A DNA stretch of 64,000 nt from Heliocidaris tuberculata (GCA_025618425.1 CM046847.1:6458441-6522440), one strand, 5' to 3'; shown: positions 33,721 to 48,200, counted from the stretch's first letter. Notes: generated by a model not told the origin, from the letters alone. Numbers and translations: made by a program.

Positions 33721-33979
33721 GCAAATCACATGGTGAGATACGACTGATCTCGTAATGTGTCGTAGTTGTGCATTACTTTGAGTGTTTTCATCTTGCTGAG
33801 GAAACGTTCAGTCCCATTCGTACACATCCGTGTGGTGAAATTGTTAATGGAGTCTTGATTGGGTGTGTGATGTTGTTGTTGTTGGTTGGTTTGTTGGCGT
33901 TTTTCCATCGGTGATTAGATGATTTTCGCCAGGCAGTATGAGAGGGCGTTGTTTTCCTCTCCTCGGTGTCACTTTGTAC

Positions 33980-34592
33980 TTAAAGGGAAATCCAACCTTT
34001 ATACTTTTATAGCAAGTTGCTTTGAAAGAAAGAGGAAAAATCAGAGAAGCAGATTGGTGAAAGTTTGAACGAAATCGGACAAGCAATAACTGATAAGAAA
34101 GTTGTAATCACTATGCATATGGGAATTTCAAATTGGCCGAATAGGTAATGTCACTGTGATGTAGGCGCTGTGGACAACTCCCCCATTCGCTCTAACACAC
34201 AAAATGACTAAAAAAAGTAAAATGTCACTTTTGTTCAAAATGCGTTATTCATTTCAGTAGGATCCTTTCATTCATGAGGACCTATAACAATATGCTATCT
34301 CCAATATATTTTTTGAGTACAGCCCCGAGGGTAAGAGCGCCTCGAAGAAAACCGCAAATTAATGATATTTTTGTGAACGACAAATGGGAGAGTTGTCCAC
34401 AAACATGTCACAATTGAATCACCAAATTGCCAATTTGAGATTCGTTCGCATAGATGTAGTGATCTCATTTTTCAAACATCCATAACTTTCTTATTCCTTG
34501 TCCGATTTATTTCAAACTTTCACTATCCAGTTTTTCTTATTTTTCTACTTTCAAACAAATCATCTCATTACCAAGGTTGGATTGCCCTTTAA
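33980..34592. mobile_element. Foldback MITE, TTAAAGGG family, upstream of CHMP7
   Basis: TTAA on both ends. TTAAAGGGAAATCCAACCTT pairs with AAGGTTGGATTGCCCTTTAA. The arms continue through the ATCGGACAAG block and the CATAACTTTCTTATT complement. The loop contains GTGGACAACTCCCCCATT and its inverse. Copy B: 62403-63015. Confidence 0.78.
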
Positions 34593-36057
34593 GTTATATA
34601 GTCATGGATTGTATTACCGAACAGCATTATATTACTGAATGCGTACAGTTAAGTGCCCAAAATGGCTTTCATACACATGGCCATGGGACTACACATTCTC
34701 TATATTTGACACTGAGAACACAGGGCAGAAGATCATAAAATGAGGCAAAAAAAGATGAAAAAAACATAAGTAATATCTTATAACCTGCTCTCTTTGAGAC
34801 TCTCTCCCACTTTGGAAACGGGCCTGTTTCTCCAAACCGTTGTATGTCTTATAAGTTCTTGACTAAATCAGCGCTAGTTCTCTAGTTGTCCGCTACATGT
34901 TTCACGAAGCCATCTTAGATGCGCGACAACTTCCTGACTAAGGACTTATGATGCCTCCAACCCTGTCATATCTTTTTTAGTCGACGTACAGCGCCATCAC
35001 ATGTTATTTATTGGGTAGATTATGGTCGGCAAAAAGGGACACTACTTATTTTACAACTCTTTCAAAATTATAACTACACATTTACTTAATCTGGAATTTA
35101 TCCATGTTTATATTAAGAAAAATTATATGACAATATGCAGTGTTTCTACTGAAGGCTTGTCTCCACTGAACTAAGTGAATCAACAGATTTCAACATTCTA
35201 ATTGATAAACATACAAAAAAACAAAACAGTTTGAGGTCATTTCAATAAGAATGGAACCTTTTTTCAAAATTATGAAAATAAAGAAAACCAAAATAAAAAC
35301 GAAACAATAATAGATTGCTAGGCCTATATCAAAATGAGGTGGGATAAAAAAAAAAGAAGAAGTTAATCAAAAACTTGTAAAAATTAATCCCATCATTATA
35401 AACTGAAAACAAATATTATACTAATGACAAATAAACATTGGGCAAGAACAAAATGCAAGCCTACTGATTAAAGCAATGCGAAGTATTATAATCTAGAAAA
35501 AAAGTATAAATTCATAACTGTTGCTGAGTATGTTTTTATATTAAAATGGATTTAGTAAGTCTCTTAACTTCTAATGGCAAAGCTATTTTACGGTCTTTCA
35601 TATCTGATCAATTAGCATGAAAATGACGTGCTATACCATAATGAAAATCACATCGTATTTCTTGTATCATGACAAGCGCAGGTTACCGGTTATGTGAAAA
35701 TGAATAATTAAAAGATCTTCATGAATGGTTTCTATAAACATGATAAAGATTTCTTTGATGAACTAAAATCCGATGAACCATAAATCTGGCACCATAGGCC
35801 AGGCTGGCCAGCCATAGTCAAAGGCATATTCTGTGCTTTTCAGACCCATGTCAGCGTAAACATCAATTATATCAATGCTATTTAAAATGAATACTTTGAA
35901 ATAAATGTGTTTAAACTTTAATATGAATATTTTTGTAATTACAATATCGCAATCAAGCCTGAAAACATTGTTTAAAACGTTTATAGCATCTTATAAATAC
36001 TATGAAAATATATGGGTATATTTTGATAAACTATCAAATGACGACATCCGGGGGGTA
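34593..36057. other. AT-rich sequence upstream of CHMP7; no gene seen
   Basis: No exon supported on either strand. A segment at about 34815-34970 (GGGCCTGTTTCTCC, CTTATAAGTTCTTGACTAA, then CTGACTAAGGACTTATGAT) may be a degenerate foldback. The last 480 bp have no counterpart in the part of copy B that is inside the window. Copy B equivalent: 63016-64000. Confidence 0.6.
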
Positions 36058-36557
36058 NNNNNNNNNNNNNNNNNNNNNNNNNNNNNNNNNNNNNNNNNNN
36101 NNNNNNNNNNNNNNNNNNNNNNNNNNNNNNNNNNNNNNNNNNNNNNNNNNNNNNNNNNNNNNNNNNNNNNNNNNNNNNNNNNNNNNNNNNNNNNNNNNNN
36201 NNNNNNNNNNNNNNNNNNNNNNNNNNNNNNNNNNNNNNNNNNNNNNNNNNNNNNNNNNNNNNNNNNNNNNNNNNNNNNNNNNNNNNNNNNNNNNNNNNNN
36301 NNNNNNNNNNNNNNNNNNNNNNNNNNNNNNNNNNNNNNNNNNNNNNNNNNNNNNNNNNNNNNNNNNNNNNNNNNNNNNNNNNNNNNNNNNNNNNNNNNNN
36401 NNNNNNNNNNNNNNNNNNNNNNNNNNNNNNNNNNNNNNNNNNNNNNNNNNNNNNNNNNNNNNNNNNNNNNNNNNNNNNNNNNNNNNNNNNNNNNNNNNNN
36501 NNNNNNNNNNNNNNNNNNNNNNNNNNNNNNNNNNNNNNNNNNNNNNNNNNNNNNNNN
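36058..36557. other. Assembly gap of exactly 500 N
   Basis: An unbroken run of exactly 500 N. A round number indicates a placeholder of unknown true size inserted when contigs were ordered. It separates the end of the copy A contig from the start of copy B. Confidence 0.99.
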
Positions 36558-37199
36558 CATAAGTGCTGCAATTGTGGTTGCCCAATAGGGCAATTCACCA
36601 ATTCAAAGCAAAATTTTGATTTACGATATTTCCATAGCAATACACAAACACATCCACAATCTATGTACATGTAAATATTTTTTAGTTCAATAAATGTTTA
36701 GTGTTAAAAGCATGCATTAGGCCTGCATACTCTACAATCTTTACATTGAAGGTACATGTATGTAGCACAAAAAAAAATTACAAAATACAAAATAGGTCTC
36801 CAAGGTATATTGTACATCAGTGGAGCAAAAAACTAATAAAGGATTCTACATCCAGCTCCATTTAGCTGACATTACTTTGAATACCAGGGTGGTATTCGGA
36901 AAATCATTTTTCTTCAGTTTAATGAAATGATTTAAATTGTCACAACAAATTTCAAATCAAATTGCAACTTTTCCCCTAATGTTAGGGAGCGGATCCAGGA
37001 TTTTGGTATTTAAAAAAAAAGGGGGTCCAATTCCCATAGATTCTGAAAAACAGGAGAGGGGCAGGGTAAAAAATATAACTCTTAATCTTAAATTAAATTA
37101 TACCTTTAATACACAGTGGAAAATGGAATATTGAGAAAGGTATGACAAATTCACTACAAACATATCCCACATTTGATGCTATATTATAAAGTGACATAC

Positions 37200-39426
37200 C
37201 TGTTGCTTCTGATGAAAGGATTGGTTTTCTGATAGTCTCCTTGCCATCTCTTGTTGTACCTTCCTGGCAGTGGTTTGGTCAATGGCTGCATCAAGGTAAT
37301 CCTGTGAAGGTCTGCTGTACATAGAGTGACGCCCTGTCGGTGGCAAGCCTTTTGGTGGACCCATCAATTCCTTCCCCTCTCTGGGAATTATCTTCCAGGG
37401 TGGAGGACCCAGAACTTTCAGCATTTGGTTTATGAGCATTGAAATCAATGCCTGGTTGTTTGAATTGTTTTAGCTCAGGAGGTGCTGAATGCTGTATCTG
37501 GGACTGAAGAGGCACTTGAACACTGGATGGTCTTGCCTGCTGTTGATAGCGAAAGGCATTTTCTTGTTGTGTTGGCACTACTGAAGGACTACGGAAGCCA
37601 ACAGGATCAGGACGAGCTCTAGGGGTGAGCCTGCCTGATAAATCTTTGGTGTTTTTGAAGTACATATTCTGTGGGGATGTATCAATGGATTGAGGTGAAG
37701 TTGAAGACAAAGAGTAAGGCACATCCGATGACAAGGAGGCATTAACATCAGCTTGAACAATATGCCTGTTACCACCACCTCGCTTGTTTCGCATCAAAGA
37801 TGCCACATCAAGAATCGGGGTGTGATCCATATGAGCATTGAAATCAGTTTGGTCCTTACTATTTCCATTACCAAATCCGCTATCACTGTTACTGCTGTTG
37901 GTACTGTTGCTTCGACGGGGACCACTGACAAATGAGGACTGACCATAAAGTTCACCAAAGTAGGACAAGTCAGACCGATCACGATACAGTTGGGATACCT
38001 GCTGCAGGATAGGCTTGGCTGACGAGGGGAAGATGTCACAGGTGTTTGTTTCTGTGTTCGTGTTGCAGAGAATACCAAACTGCGAGACGACGCGGGCATG
38101 CACATCATGCCTTCTGAACTCTGGATCTACCATGAACACATGGCAGGAGCTTCCAATCGGTTCATCATCACTGTCCATGCTATCTAGCATCTCCTCGGGA
38201 TTCTGTGATGTAACAATGCCGAAGAAACGCTTGTCATCTGGGCAAACACCACTGAAGGCAAGACGTTCTCTCGGGTAGACAACAGCAATACGCTGGTTAC
38301 TATTCATGAGGTGAACCCCATCAGTCCGAATCTCCATCATCATGAAGGAATGTACCCTGTGCTCTTTGTGAAGTCTTCGAACACATCCTCTAATTGCATG
38401 GAGACTCGCTGTTGGTAGATTTGCAGAAGCTGGGATATCGATGGAACCTAGATACCCAACCATTGCTCTCATATGGACATTTTCATTGTTCTCCATCATG
38501 GAAGCACCCATGCTGTGCACCTGGGAAACATTGCGACTAGCATTTCCTGGAAGCGACATTGACTTGTGCATACTCCTTGAAGCATCATGACTGGTGTCAT
38601 TACCAGGATACATCAAATGGCTCAGTTCAACAGGGGATAGTGGCCGCATCTCTGGGTCACCATCATCATAAGGATTCTCTCTAATGTAGTAGCTGGTTGG
38701 AGTTGGTGTGGAAAACATACGATTCCTTGGGTCATTATGCCTCCTGGGTTTTCGCGTCTTAGGTGGTACATTCAGCTTTTCAACGCCTTTTCCATTCCAA
38801 TAGGAGTAGTCATAATTGGATGATCTTTTGAGAAGCACATCTGCATTTCCTGGTTGATTGAGGGGACTCAAATGACCTGGTGCAAACTTGGAAGAACTTA
38901 TCTGTACGTCAGCCTGGATACGCTGTACCTCGGCTCCTCTTAGCATCGCCTGAGGCATATCTCCGTGCATAGAGAAGGAATCAAGAAGGGCCCCCTGCTG
39001 CATTTCCTCCACAACCATTTCAGCACGTGGTTTATTTCCGATCATCGACAACGGTGTTGCACTTTGCGATCTCTTATTGTGCGGATACCTTGACCTGGGC
39101 ATGTAAACATACTCATCGTCAGAAGATTCCGAATAATCCATCTCTGCCACAGTCAGACGTAGCACTCCGGTTGTTGCTCCTATCAACTTGATGATCTGTT
39201 CGTGGCTTAGGCGCGTCACATTTTCTCCATTCACTGCTATGACACTATCGCCAGTTTTTATCCCAGCAATTTCTGCTGGGCTTCCATGCAGGATGCAACT
39301 CAACACACATGGCGACTGACCCGACACGGTAAACCCATAGCCATTTCTGCCTCTGGGTACTTCAACCGTTTTGAGGTTCATTCCACTGGTTCTTGGCAGC
39401 TTGGTTTTTCTTCTGCCTGGATACAT
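37200..39426 (-). pseudogene. RGS12: RGS12 first coding exon, copy B, frameshifted
   Basis: This is the counterpart of 8814-11039 at offset 28,386-28,387. It has the same ATG, the same donor and almost the same 742 codons. One extra C turns the CCC at 8988-8990 into CCCC at 37374-37377. The frame shifts after residue 684 (NSQRG), and a premature stop follows at 37291-37293, inside the exon. PDZ and PTB are unaffected, but the reading frame no longer reaches the splice donor, so downstream RGS and GoLoco exons could not be translated from this copy. Other differences seen are one missense change (VVPAQQ to VVPTQQ, base 37572) and two synonymous changes. The insertion sits in a C run, where consensus error is common. 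I therefore call it a broken copy in this sequence only; it may be a sequencing error or a haplotype indel. The exon is also cut off from any further RGS12 exons by the assembly gap 642 bp downstream. Confidence 0.8.
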
Positions 39427-40036
39427 TTTTGCAGATTTGTATGTCACACCATCATATAAAAGTTTATTTTCTCAACTCCGGCCTTTCACGGCATAGAACA
39501 CGTTATCATCTTTATCATCACATCAAAAATTCAGGAATAATTCTGTCACTGTCTTTAACAAAACATGATTTTCTTAGTACGATTTGGATGATCCAAATGA
39601 CAATTGACATGAATGATGAATTTTTAATGAACCAAGTAAAGACTAGGCTAAGGGATTATGAAAAGTGAACTTGTCTTATCTTTTTATACTCATACTTAGA
39701 CTAGTTCATCTTTTGCTCAGATTCTGAACAACTGATAATCTTCCTGTCAACAATGATAAAGACACCTGTCACAAAGTCAAAGAACTTGTTTCTTCAAAAT
39801 TGATGTCCATGCAAAAAATACGATGAATGGTGCGTGGTCGCCAATCAATACACGTTACTCGATGGACTGCGTTCCTTTATGAAAACAGATCTTGAGACTC
39901 ACAAAACCGCAGTAGAAATCACCTGCTCACTAGTAATAATCACATTGGATTCGTCAATGATGCACACAGTATGGAACTTCAGTCATAAATGAACGAGATT
40001 AACACGATGAAAACAAAGAATTTTCACTCTACAATC

Positions 40037-40537
40037 TCAATGATCAAGATTTTAGCTAGCAAGTTGTTTTTGCGTTCCGACGGTTGACAATCACTGATCA
40101 GCAATACAGTCTTACAGATGTACGGCGTCGTAAGCGCACAATCGGCCGTGATGTCGGCGGTGAATAAACCTCCGGTGCCGCTGCGGAACAGAAGCGCTCC
40201 CGTGTCAGGTTGCAATTCAAATTAGGTTTGGTCGTAATATATTCTCACACTTTGAAACACATTAATCACAAGATATCAGCTTTTCTCAACAGTGTCTTCA
40301 AATGCAGCAAAACATATCATTACACCGCTAAATCACGGTGACTTCCGAAAGAGAACTTCCTTAGAAACACGACGCAGTTATCTCCCACTTGTTTCCTGTA
40401 ATTACGGTTTCGTTTCGTATAACAGGTGTATACGAATATGTAGTGACTTAGATCCCTCCACAAGCTTTTACCCCTATTTCGTGAGTGGATGCTTTCTAAC
40501 GGTGCGTCATATGGTTCGCAGTACGCATTTTCATTGG
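40037..40537 (-). promoter_or_regulatory. CpG-rich patch upstream of RGS12, copy B
   Basis: Same sequence as 11650-12150 as far as I compared it. See that entry for the evidence and the limits. Confidence 0.3.
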
Positions 40538-40997
40538 CTAAAGTAGTAAAACAAGAGAAGAATTTATTTCAATAGAGGGGTGTCACTAGAAGGATGTCGT
40601 CCACTATGATAAAACTAATGAGATAAGCATAGTAGATCATAGTAGATCTACACTTACAAACTTTCAGGGGCCACGGAGCATTTTGAAAGGGGGGGGGGGG
40701 GGGAGGGCTGATTTGATTTCACTTGAATAATGACAATTTTGAACCCTTTTTCTGGAATTTTAGGAAACGTGGTATACATAAAAGTGTGTGTGTGTGTATG
40801 TGTGTGTGTGTGTGTAGGGGGGGGGGGGGGACAGCCCATGTCCAACAGCATTATTCTTTATGTTGGTCTATTATGTTTCAAACCAAGAAATTTGGAAAAT
40901 GAAGAAAGCAATCACTGATTATTCAATATGCTAATAATTCAAGCCAGGAGCTAGAAATCAAGATAATCCAAAATAGATTGTCAATAGAATCCCAATC

Positions 40998-42281
40998 AAA
41001 GGGGAAATCCAGTCCAAAAATTACTTGGTTTAATTGAAGCAGAAAAATCGGCCCTACAGATCTAAAAAAGTTTGAGAAAAATCGGGCAAGTAATAAGAAA
41101 GTTATGATTTTTTTTTATTGGCATGAAAAACTAGCTAGGAAAACAATAAGAATTCACTAGACAAAGTGGCAACTCAGTCATGAGTTTGTGATGTCATTGG
41201 GTCACTGATCACAAATTATTTTGTTTATATCAATAATACACATTCTCAATTTTTGTCCAAGAATATGATTTTCACATAACTTGAACCAAGTTATATCTAT
41301 AGTAATGTTTTTGCAAATATAAGCCTTTATAAAATATTTCATGAACCCCAAAATATTTATATGATAGTGAATGGCCTAGAGTTGGATACGAGGGTATCTT
41401 GCACAAGCTCTGAGCATATTTCCAGAGCATATTTCACAAAGCGGCTCTATGAGTGAAATATTTTCTAAGCGAGTGCGATATATCCTTGTGCCCCACAAAA
41501 GATAAGCCATTCAATATTGTTATTATTAAATGTATGAAACCTAGTTCCTCAATTTTCACCATTACATGTCCCTATGTTTTTATATTGACTTCAACATAAA
41601 ACACAAGTAGAAAAACATTATTTTGTCCTTACCCAACCATCTTGAAGGGGCTTCTCCATAGGGGCTGCACGCATACATCCATTGTCTTAACCTTTCCGTA
41701 TTTAAATGCATATTCACTTTTAATGCATCATGCGCATCCCAAACCATGGGATATTGCTTTAAAATTGCATGGTCATTCAGGTACTTTTGCACAAACCATG
41801 AGATATGCCAATTTTTCTGGTTACCTGAAAACCCTTCATACAAATAATGATTCAAAATATTAATTTTAATAGTCACTCATTTTTTAATGTATATTGTATA
41901 GAGACTTGTATAGAGACTTTTACAGAAAATTATTAACTCTGTACTAATATATATACATGTATGCAAAAACATATTTCTGTAAATATAAGTTGGTTCAAGT
42001 CATGAGGAAATAAAATTCTTGGACAAAAATTTATAATTTGTATTATGAATATAATTTATACAAAATAGTTGAATTGTGACCCGATGACATCACAAACTCA
42101 TGACCAAGTTGCCAATTTGTCAAGTGATTTTCCACTGTTTTTCCTTAGATTTTCATGCCTCTAACAAATTCTTAACTTTCTTATTAGTTGTCCGATTTTC
42201 CTCAAAACTTCTTTTGATCTGTAGATCTGATTTTTCTGCTTCAATTAAAACCAAATAATTTTTGGACTGAATTTCCCCTTT
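40998..42281. mobile_element. Large foldback element with exon-like loop, copy B
   Basis: Offset 28,387 from 12611-13894, with no differences noticed. The exon-like segment is at 41633-41824 on the minus strand with both splice sites kept. Confidence 0.7.
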
Positions 42282-45200
42282 ACGTATTGAAATAAACATT
42301 ATCGTTTATCAAACAAAAGAACAAGGATGTCAACTTTTGATTGGGGGGGGGGGTGTTGATGTTACACTATCTAGTGCCTGTCCCCTCTCTCTCTAACATA
42401 CAAACTTTTCTTTTGGAGGGGTGGTGAAGAGACAATTACTTTTTTATCATGTTGCTTGGGTTAAGATAACACTGGAAAGGATTATGGTAAAATTTTGTTT
42501 AATTTGTGATTTTCTACTCAAATGACTTGGTAGCATTTTTTTCATTGTACTTATTTATTTTTATCCTGATCCCTTCCTTTCCCAGTAAGAAAATGTAAAA
42601 ATCATTATTTTTATTCATTTTTATGTATAACAATATGAAACACAACCTAATGCCACAATCATTTGCAAAGTTGGACAAAAATAAAGACAAGAGATGGACT
42701 GGATATGTGTAAAAGTATTTAATTTGTTTTATTCTTCATAAATTCAATTCCCTTAAATAATCAGCATTTCAGTATACACAATAGGTTAACTTTTTGGATA
42801 TCTCTATTACACAATTATTACAAAGCAGTTAGTCAATATGGAGGGCTTTGTCACATAAAATATATGAATGACATACGATATGACACAAACCTTACTGTTA
42901 GTAATAAAGCTGAATTGGACAATAGCCAAACTTTTGGGCTGGTCAGATCTCACCCATAATGATAATAATAACAAGATTTTCAATAGAAGTTCCCTACAGC
43001 TGCCCTACTATTAACATACATTGGCATACACACATGTAAAAATGAAATAAGAGGGTGTACCATTAATTGAAAATGTTATTATTGTTATTTTCCTCAATGT
43101 GGTGAGGTCTTATTCAAAACATTTATATCATTCAGCATATACATGTACATGGTTAGTATCAATAGAATTTAAGAATTATACACATTGTAATAGAAAATAT
43201 AAGATACTAGTTGCTAATTCAGGGGTAGGAACACATCAGTCAAAAGGTGATATGCAAAAAAAAAGAAGGGAAAAAATATAAGGGGGATGTCTGAAATTTA
43301 ATTTGGGAGGGGGGGGGGGGGCACACACGAGTCAACCATATGATAAAGGTAAGCATTATATTGTGTGCTAACATTTGTGTATGAGCTGGAAATCCAGGGC
43401 TGGGATAAGATAACAAATACAAATTAAAGTATTACAAGCTGATGAATGTAATGAGTATCCCAAGCTGATGAATGTAATGAGTATCCCTATTCTGAAATTC
43501 TCCACACATACAGCATTTTTATTTCACAAAGCTTATAAAAAATAAAATAAGAAAAATCTGCATAATTACATAGATCTATATTAACTTCACTGGATAGAAA
43601 TAGAAAAGAGATATTTGAAATGGCTGTCCTTTTGATCTATCCAAATCCTGTAATGACCCTTCACCAAAACAAAATCATTTCCATGAGGATAAAGGGAATA
43701 GTTATATATTTCCTTGACCAAAACATATAACAGTATACACTCGTCATCCTAAATTCTCACACACAAAAAGGAGATAAAGGCATTACCCTGTAATTACTGT
43801 ATCTTCTTCCACTTTGTGCATTATCTTTTATGAAAGACAGAATGAATGACGAGATGTTCCCTTGAAAAATGCATTAGCGGGACAATTTCATCTTCCACAA
43901 AAGTTTTGCTACTTAATCACAGGGATAAATGATTTACTGTCCCTTACTGTTTTATATTTTTTTGAAGGAGATGAAAGGAAGTTATGTTTACTTGATAAAT
44001 ACACTATTGGTACAAATTCAGCCCTGTAAAATCAAATAAAAAGGAGAATAAGGGCATTGACCCTTTATCTCCAATAGATGTATTATTCAACAATATTAAT
44101 CTTGATTTAAATCCATCCCCTGACTATACTTATAGATTTTTATTAACCTATTTTGTATTAAAGGATATAAAGAAATAGGATGAGTTAGAGCGCTGGACTA
44201 TAAAGGTTAGAGTTGGCTGATCCTTCTCTTATACTACCCTGATTACACTACACAATTTGTGTTTTAGTATAAAATAGGATTTAAAACACAGCCGACCTAT
44301 TTAAACTGTCCTGGATAATAGATTCCTTTGTATGCAGGGTATTTAAGGAGTAAGCTTTTGACAAGATGAAATGGCTCTTATCATTCTCAGAGAAATCCTT
44401 CTGAGGTGCATTCAGCTTTAAGGAATTGTAATCACAATGCACTAAATGATAAAATGCAACCGAAACCCAAATATCTCTTTTCTCTTCAGGACAACAGATA
44501 GCAAATAATATATGACAAGAGTACACAAAATCTAAACTCATTCATAGAAATTAGAATTCTATATTGCTTACACCATCTGTTCAGAGTTAGAAGGGCATTA
44601 ACTTATTGTAAAATGACTACTTAATGCATTGTGGCTCTCAGCAGACAAAGTACTGGTTGTCAAGGATAAATTCAATACTTCTTTGCTCTATAAAATGGGG
44701 CTATAATATAATTTTTTACATAAATACTGTATTTATAGAGTATTTATGTAATTTATAATTACAGATAGTTGTGACTTGTGAGTTCTAAGTCAATGTCAGA
44801 AATGTTTCAAAATAAAGACTTTTCAGACTATGTCCACTAAGTTTTGTTGAGTTTCCTAGTCTAACTACCCTTCCCTGCATCATAAAAAAAAAACAGTATC
44901 AAAGTCAGCCAGTTTATTTTAAAATGTAGTTGAAATACCAGAACTGATAGATACTTTGCAATTCCTTTAATATAGGGTTAAGGCTGAAATGCTTCTCAAT
45001 GCTATGCTTCACATACTTCCAGACAAGTGTGGCTATGTTTCTGCCTCAGTTATTTTTTTTCTTCTTTTTCTTCTGGCTTTCTTTCTTTCTTTCTTTCTTT
45101 CTTTAAGAAAGAGAATAAGCCACTGACTATGAGTTGACAAAGCGTTCATTCCTTAAGTACATAATACCTGTCTCTATTACAGAGAAGACTGTGTAAGCTT

Positions 45201-48200
45201 CTTATTCAGACAAGATTTAAACTGAGAAGGTTCACAAAGGATTACAGCTTCCTATGAATTTATCTTGCTTACCGGTTGCTGGACAGTGTGTAAAGGATGT
45301 TGGAGTACCACAATCCACTTCTAGAAATATCTTCTTGTCTTAAAGATAAAGTAGAGTTCTGGTCATGCGATTATATTGAGAAATGAACTGTCTAGAAGCA
45401 ACAGGGGAAATGTTTAATATGTAGGACATAAGAATTGGTGTTTGCTGTGAGGTTTGGGAATCACCAAAATGAGAAGAAATTGACTCAATCTTGTTGAAAG
45501 TTACTTGCACTGTACACAGAAATGGGTGAATGGGACTACAAACATGTGAGGCATGAAAGTTTGGTCCAAACATTTCAGCCGTTTCTTGTCTTATTTCGCA
45601 TACGAGAGAACTTGAGAGCACTCCTCCCCTATGGAGACATTTCTTCTCTGATATTCTTCCAAACTGACATAAAAAGAATAAGAATGCTCACAAATTATTT
45701 TTCATCATGACCAGAACTACCTTCTCCTTTAATAATGGAAATTTTTAAAGTACAATCTTAGGCCCGAATTCATGAAAGAGGTTTATTTTAACCCATGGTC
45801 TAACCAAGGAGTTATCACAGAACTACTCCTTGGTCTAACCATGGTTTAAACCTCCGCCATGGACTAAAATAGGCGTAAATAAGCGTATATAATCGCATTA
45901 CTGTATGCCCACTGGACATGAGGACAGCGGGTACTATGCTTATGGAGGTTTAAACCATGGGTTAGATAAAGCTCTTTCATGAATTCACGCCTTTGTTTTT
46001 GAAATAAATCTCTGAAGTACAAAATCTCAACAGGACACTGCCGATCAAAGCTGGAGTTGTTATTGAAGTAGTATTTACATTACGATCTTGGGTACTCACA
46101 AATAAGTGAATTCTGGAATACTAATACATCTTGTGTGGGTTTTACCCCTATTATAGTGGCATCCCTCTTTCCAAAATCTCTTTTATTTTCAGACAAAAAC
46201 ATGTATCACAATACAAGATAGGCGATTGCAAAAATAAAGTTTTTCATGCATCAATCTAAATGGAAAAAACTGTAAGTACTAACTTATATAAGACAGCATC
46301 ATAACACAAGCCTGGAATCCTTCATCTATATTGAAAACTATTACACATCTCCCCTTTCAAAGATATAACTTTATATAACAATATTCTATACAGAATCCAC
46401 AGTATTTCCATAATAATTAGGGTTGATACAGCCTGTAATGTAGTTCTATCTTTTGGGCAGTAAGAAGGCTTGGTCACATAAATGTATTTTTTCATTTTTG
46501 GGTGTTGCATCATTGTAATTGAATCATTAACAACTGCATCGCCAGAAAGAAACATATGTCAGTTCAAATCTATCAATATTCTTACACAGTGTACATGTAG
46601 AACATTTTAAAGGGAAAGTATACCTTAATATCAACTTGGTTTTAAAAGAAGTGGAAAAATTTAAAAAACATATCAGTGAAAGTTTGAGAAAAATCCGATA
46701 TGAAATAATGAAGTTATGAATTTTTGAAGTTCTAATCAATCAAACACAAATTGGCAACTCTGAGACGTATCTTGCGAGCCCATCTCCCATTTGCCCTATA
46801 CTGAAAAAACCCATAAATTTCCCTTTTCTCTCTAAAAACATATTTTACCATACATGCACCCTAGATATAATCTTTTCACTTATGCTTTTACACAAAACCT
46901 GTATGATTCTATTCCCTCATCAAAAACAAAGAAAATCAAAATTTAAGAATTTATGGATGTACAGAGCAAATGGGAGAGGAGCTCGCAAGATATGTCACAG
47001 AGTTGCCAATTTGTGTGCAGTTGATTACAACTTAAAAAATTCATAACTTTCTAATTTCTTATCGGATTCTGATCAAACTTTCATTGATCTGTTTCTTTGA
47101 ATTTTCTGCTTCTTTTAAAACCAACTTAATATCAGGGTGGACTTTCCCTTATTGCACAAGTTGCTAACATCGTGGAAATTCTAGAACACCCAAATACAAT
47201 GTGCATTCTTAGATAATTTAACACTTTTATGTTTATCCAAAGACTTCTCACTGCAAAAGGTTAAAGGCACACAAGGACAAATTTTTTTTAATTCAAATTA
47301 ATATTTCACATTGATCATCTTGATTCTATGAAACTATGATTTCCAGCTCATCGGAAAAACAAATTCATATCAATATTGATTTAATAGTAATTGATATGTC
47401 ATCTTGTTACGTATGGGTTGTACGACACATGCGCCAACGACAACTGCTCTGTGGTCAATTTCTAACACTAACTGAAATCTAACACTAAAACCTAACACTC
47501 TACCTGACCATAACCCAGACAATAAACCTAACAGAAAAATCTAACTGCAGCCCTAACCATGTATCTTTGACAAATCAATAGTCGCTGGAGCACGGGTCAG
47601 TCTACCTGGAATGGAGGCTACATAATGTGTAGTCTTGCAGATCGAGTGTACACTCTCAGGCAGAGACAGCATTGGTTATCATGCCGATGGCTTTGATGGA
47701 AGTTTAGAGACGATATATCGTCAGTTTGGAGCCAGAAGGGCGCTAACTCATATACTTTAACACAGGTTTAATGTCCTTCTGATTCTCAATAGACGATATA
47801 TCAAAAAGCGTACGTAACAGGAGAAACATGATCATGAATCAAGATTTTTCAGAATAATGTTCCTCCATAGGAACATGGCAATACATACAATCAAATTCAC
47901 TGGCTACAGTAAGATGATAATTTTATTTCATGTTGGTGAAATGTCTGACATTTATTTGTCTTATCAAACACAGGCAAGAAGATGACAGTTTCTGGTAGTG
48001 AAACTGTATTTCATGTTATTCATAATATTCAGTCTGGCATCCAATATGAATCCTGATATATTATGGGCTTGCTTGGAGCTGCAAACTGCAAACATACATG
48101 TAACTGAAAATTTGCTGATAACTGCACGCAATGGCATTACTAACATGAATTGAACATGCACTTATGGGACAATGTATATACTCGTCTTTTTCACTCAAGG

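Larger units (their letters stand above)
8169..35578 (+). repeat. 27.4-kb duplicated block, copy A
   Basis: This block is repeated in the same orientation at 36558-64000. It contains the RGS12 exon, the spacer, CHMP7 and 2.2 kb upstream of CHMP7. Copy A continues uninterrupted on both sides (1-8168 and 35579-36057), whereas copy B begins directly at the gap and runs to the end of the window. Confidence 0.97.

Noticed and set aside
35905..36670. Frames running through the N block
   Set aside because: Produced by translating unknown bases, with no evidence of coding on either side.
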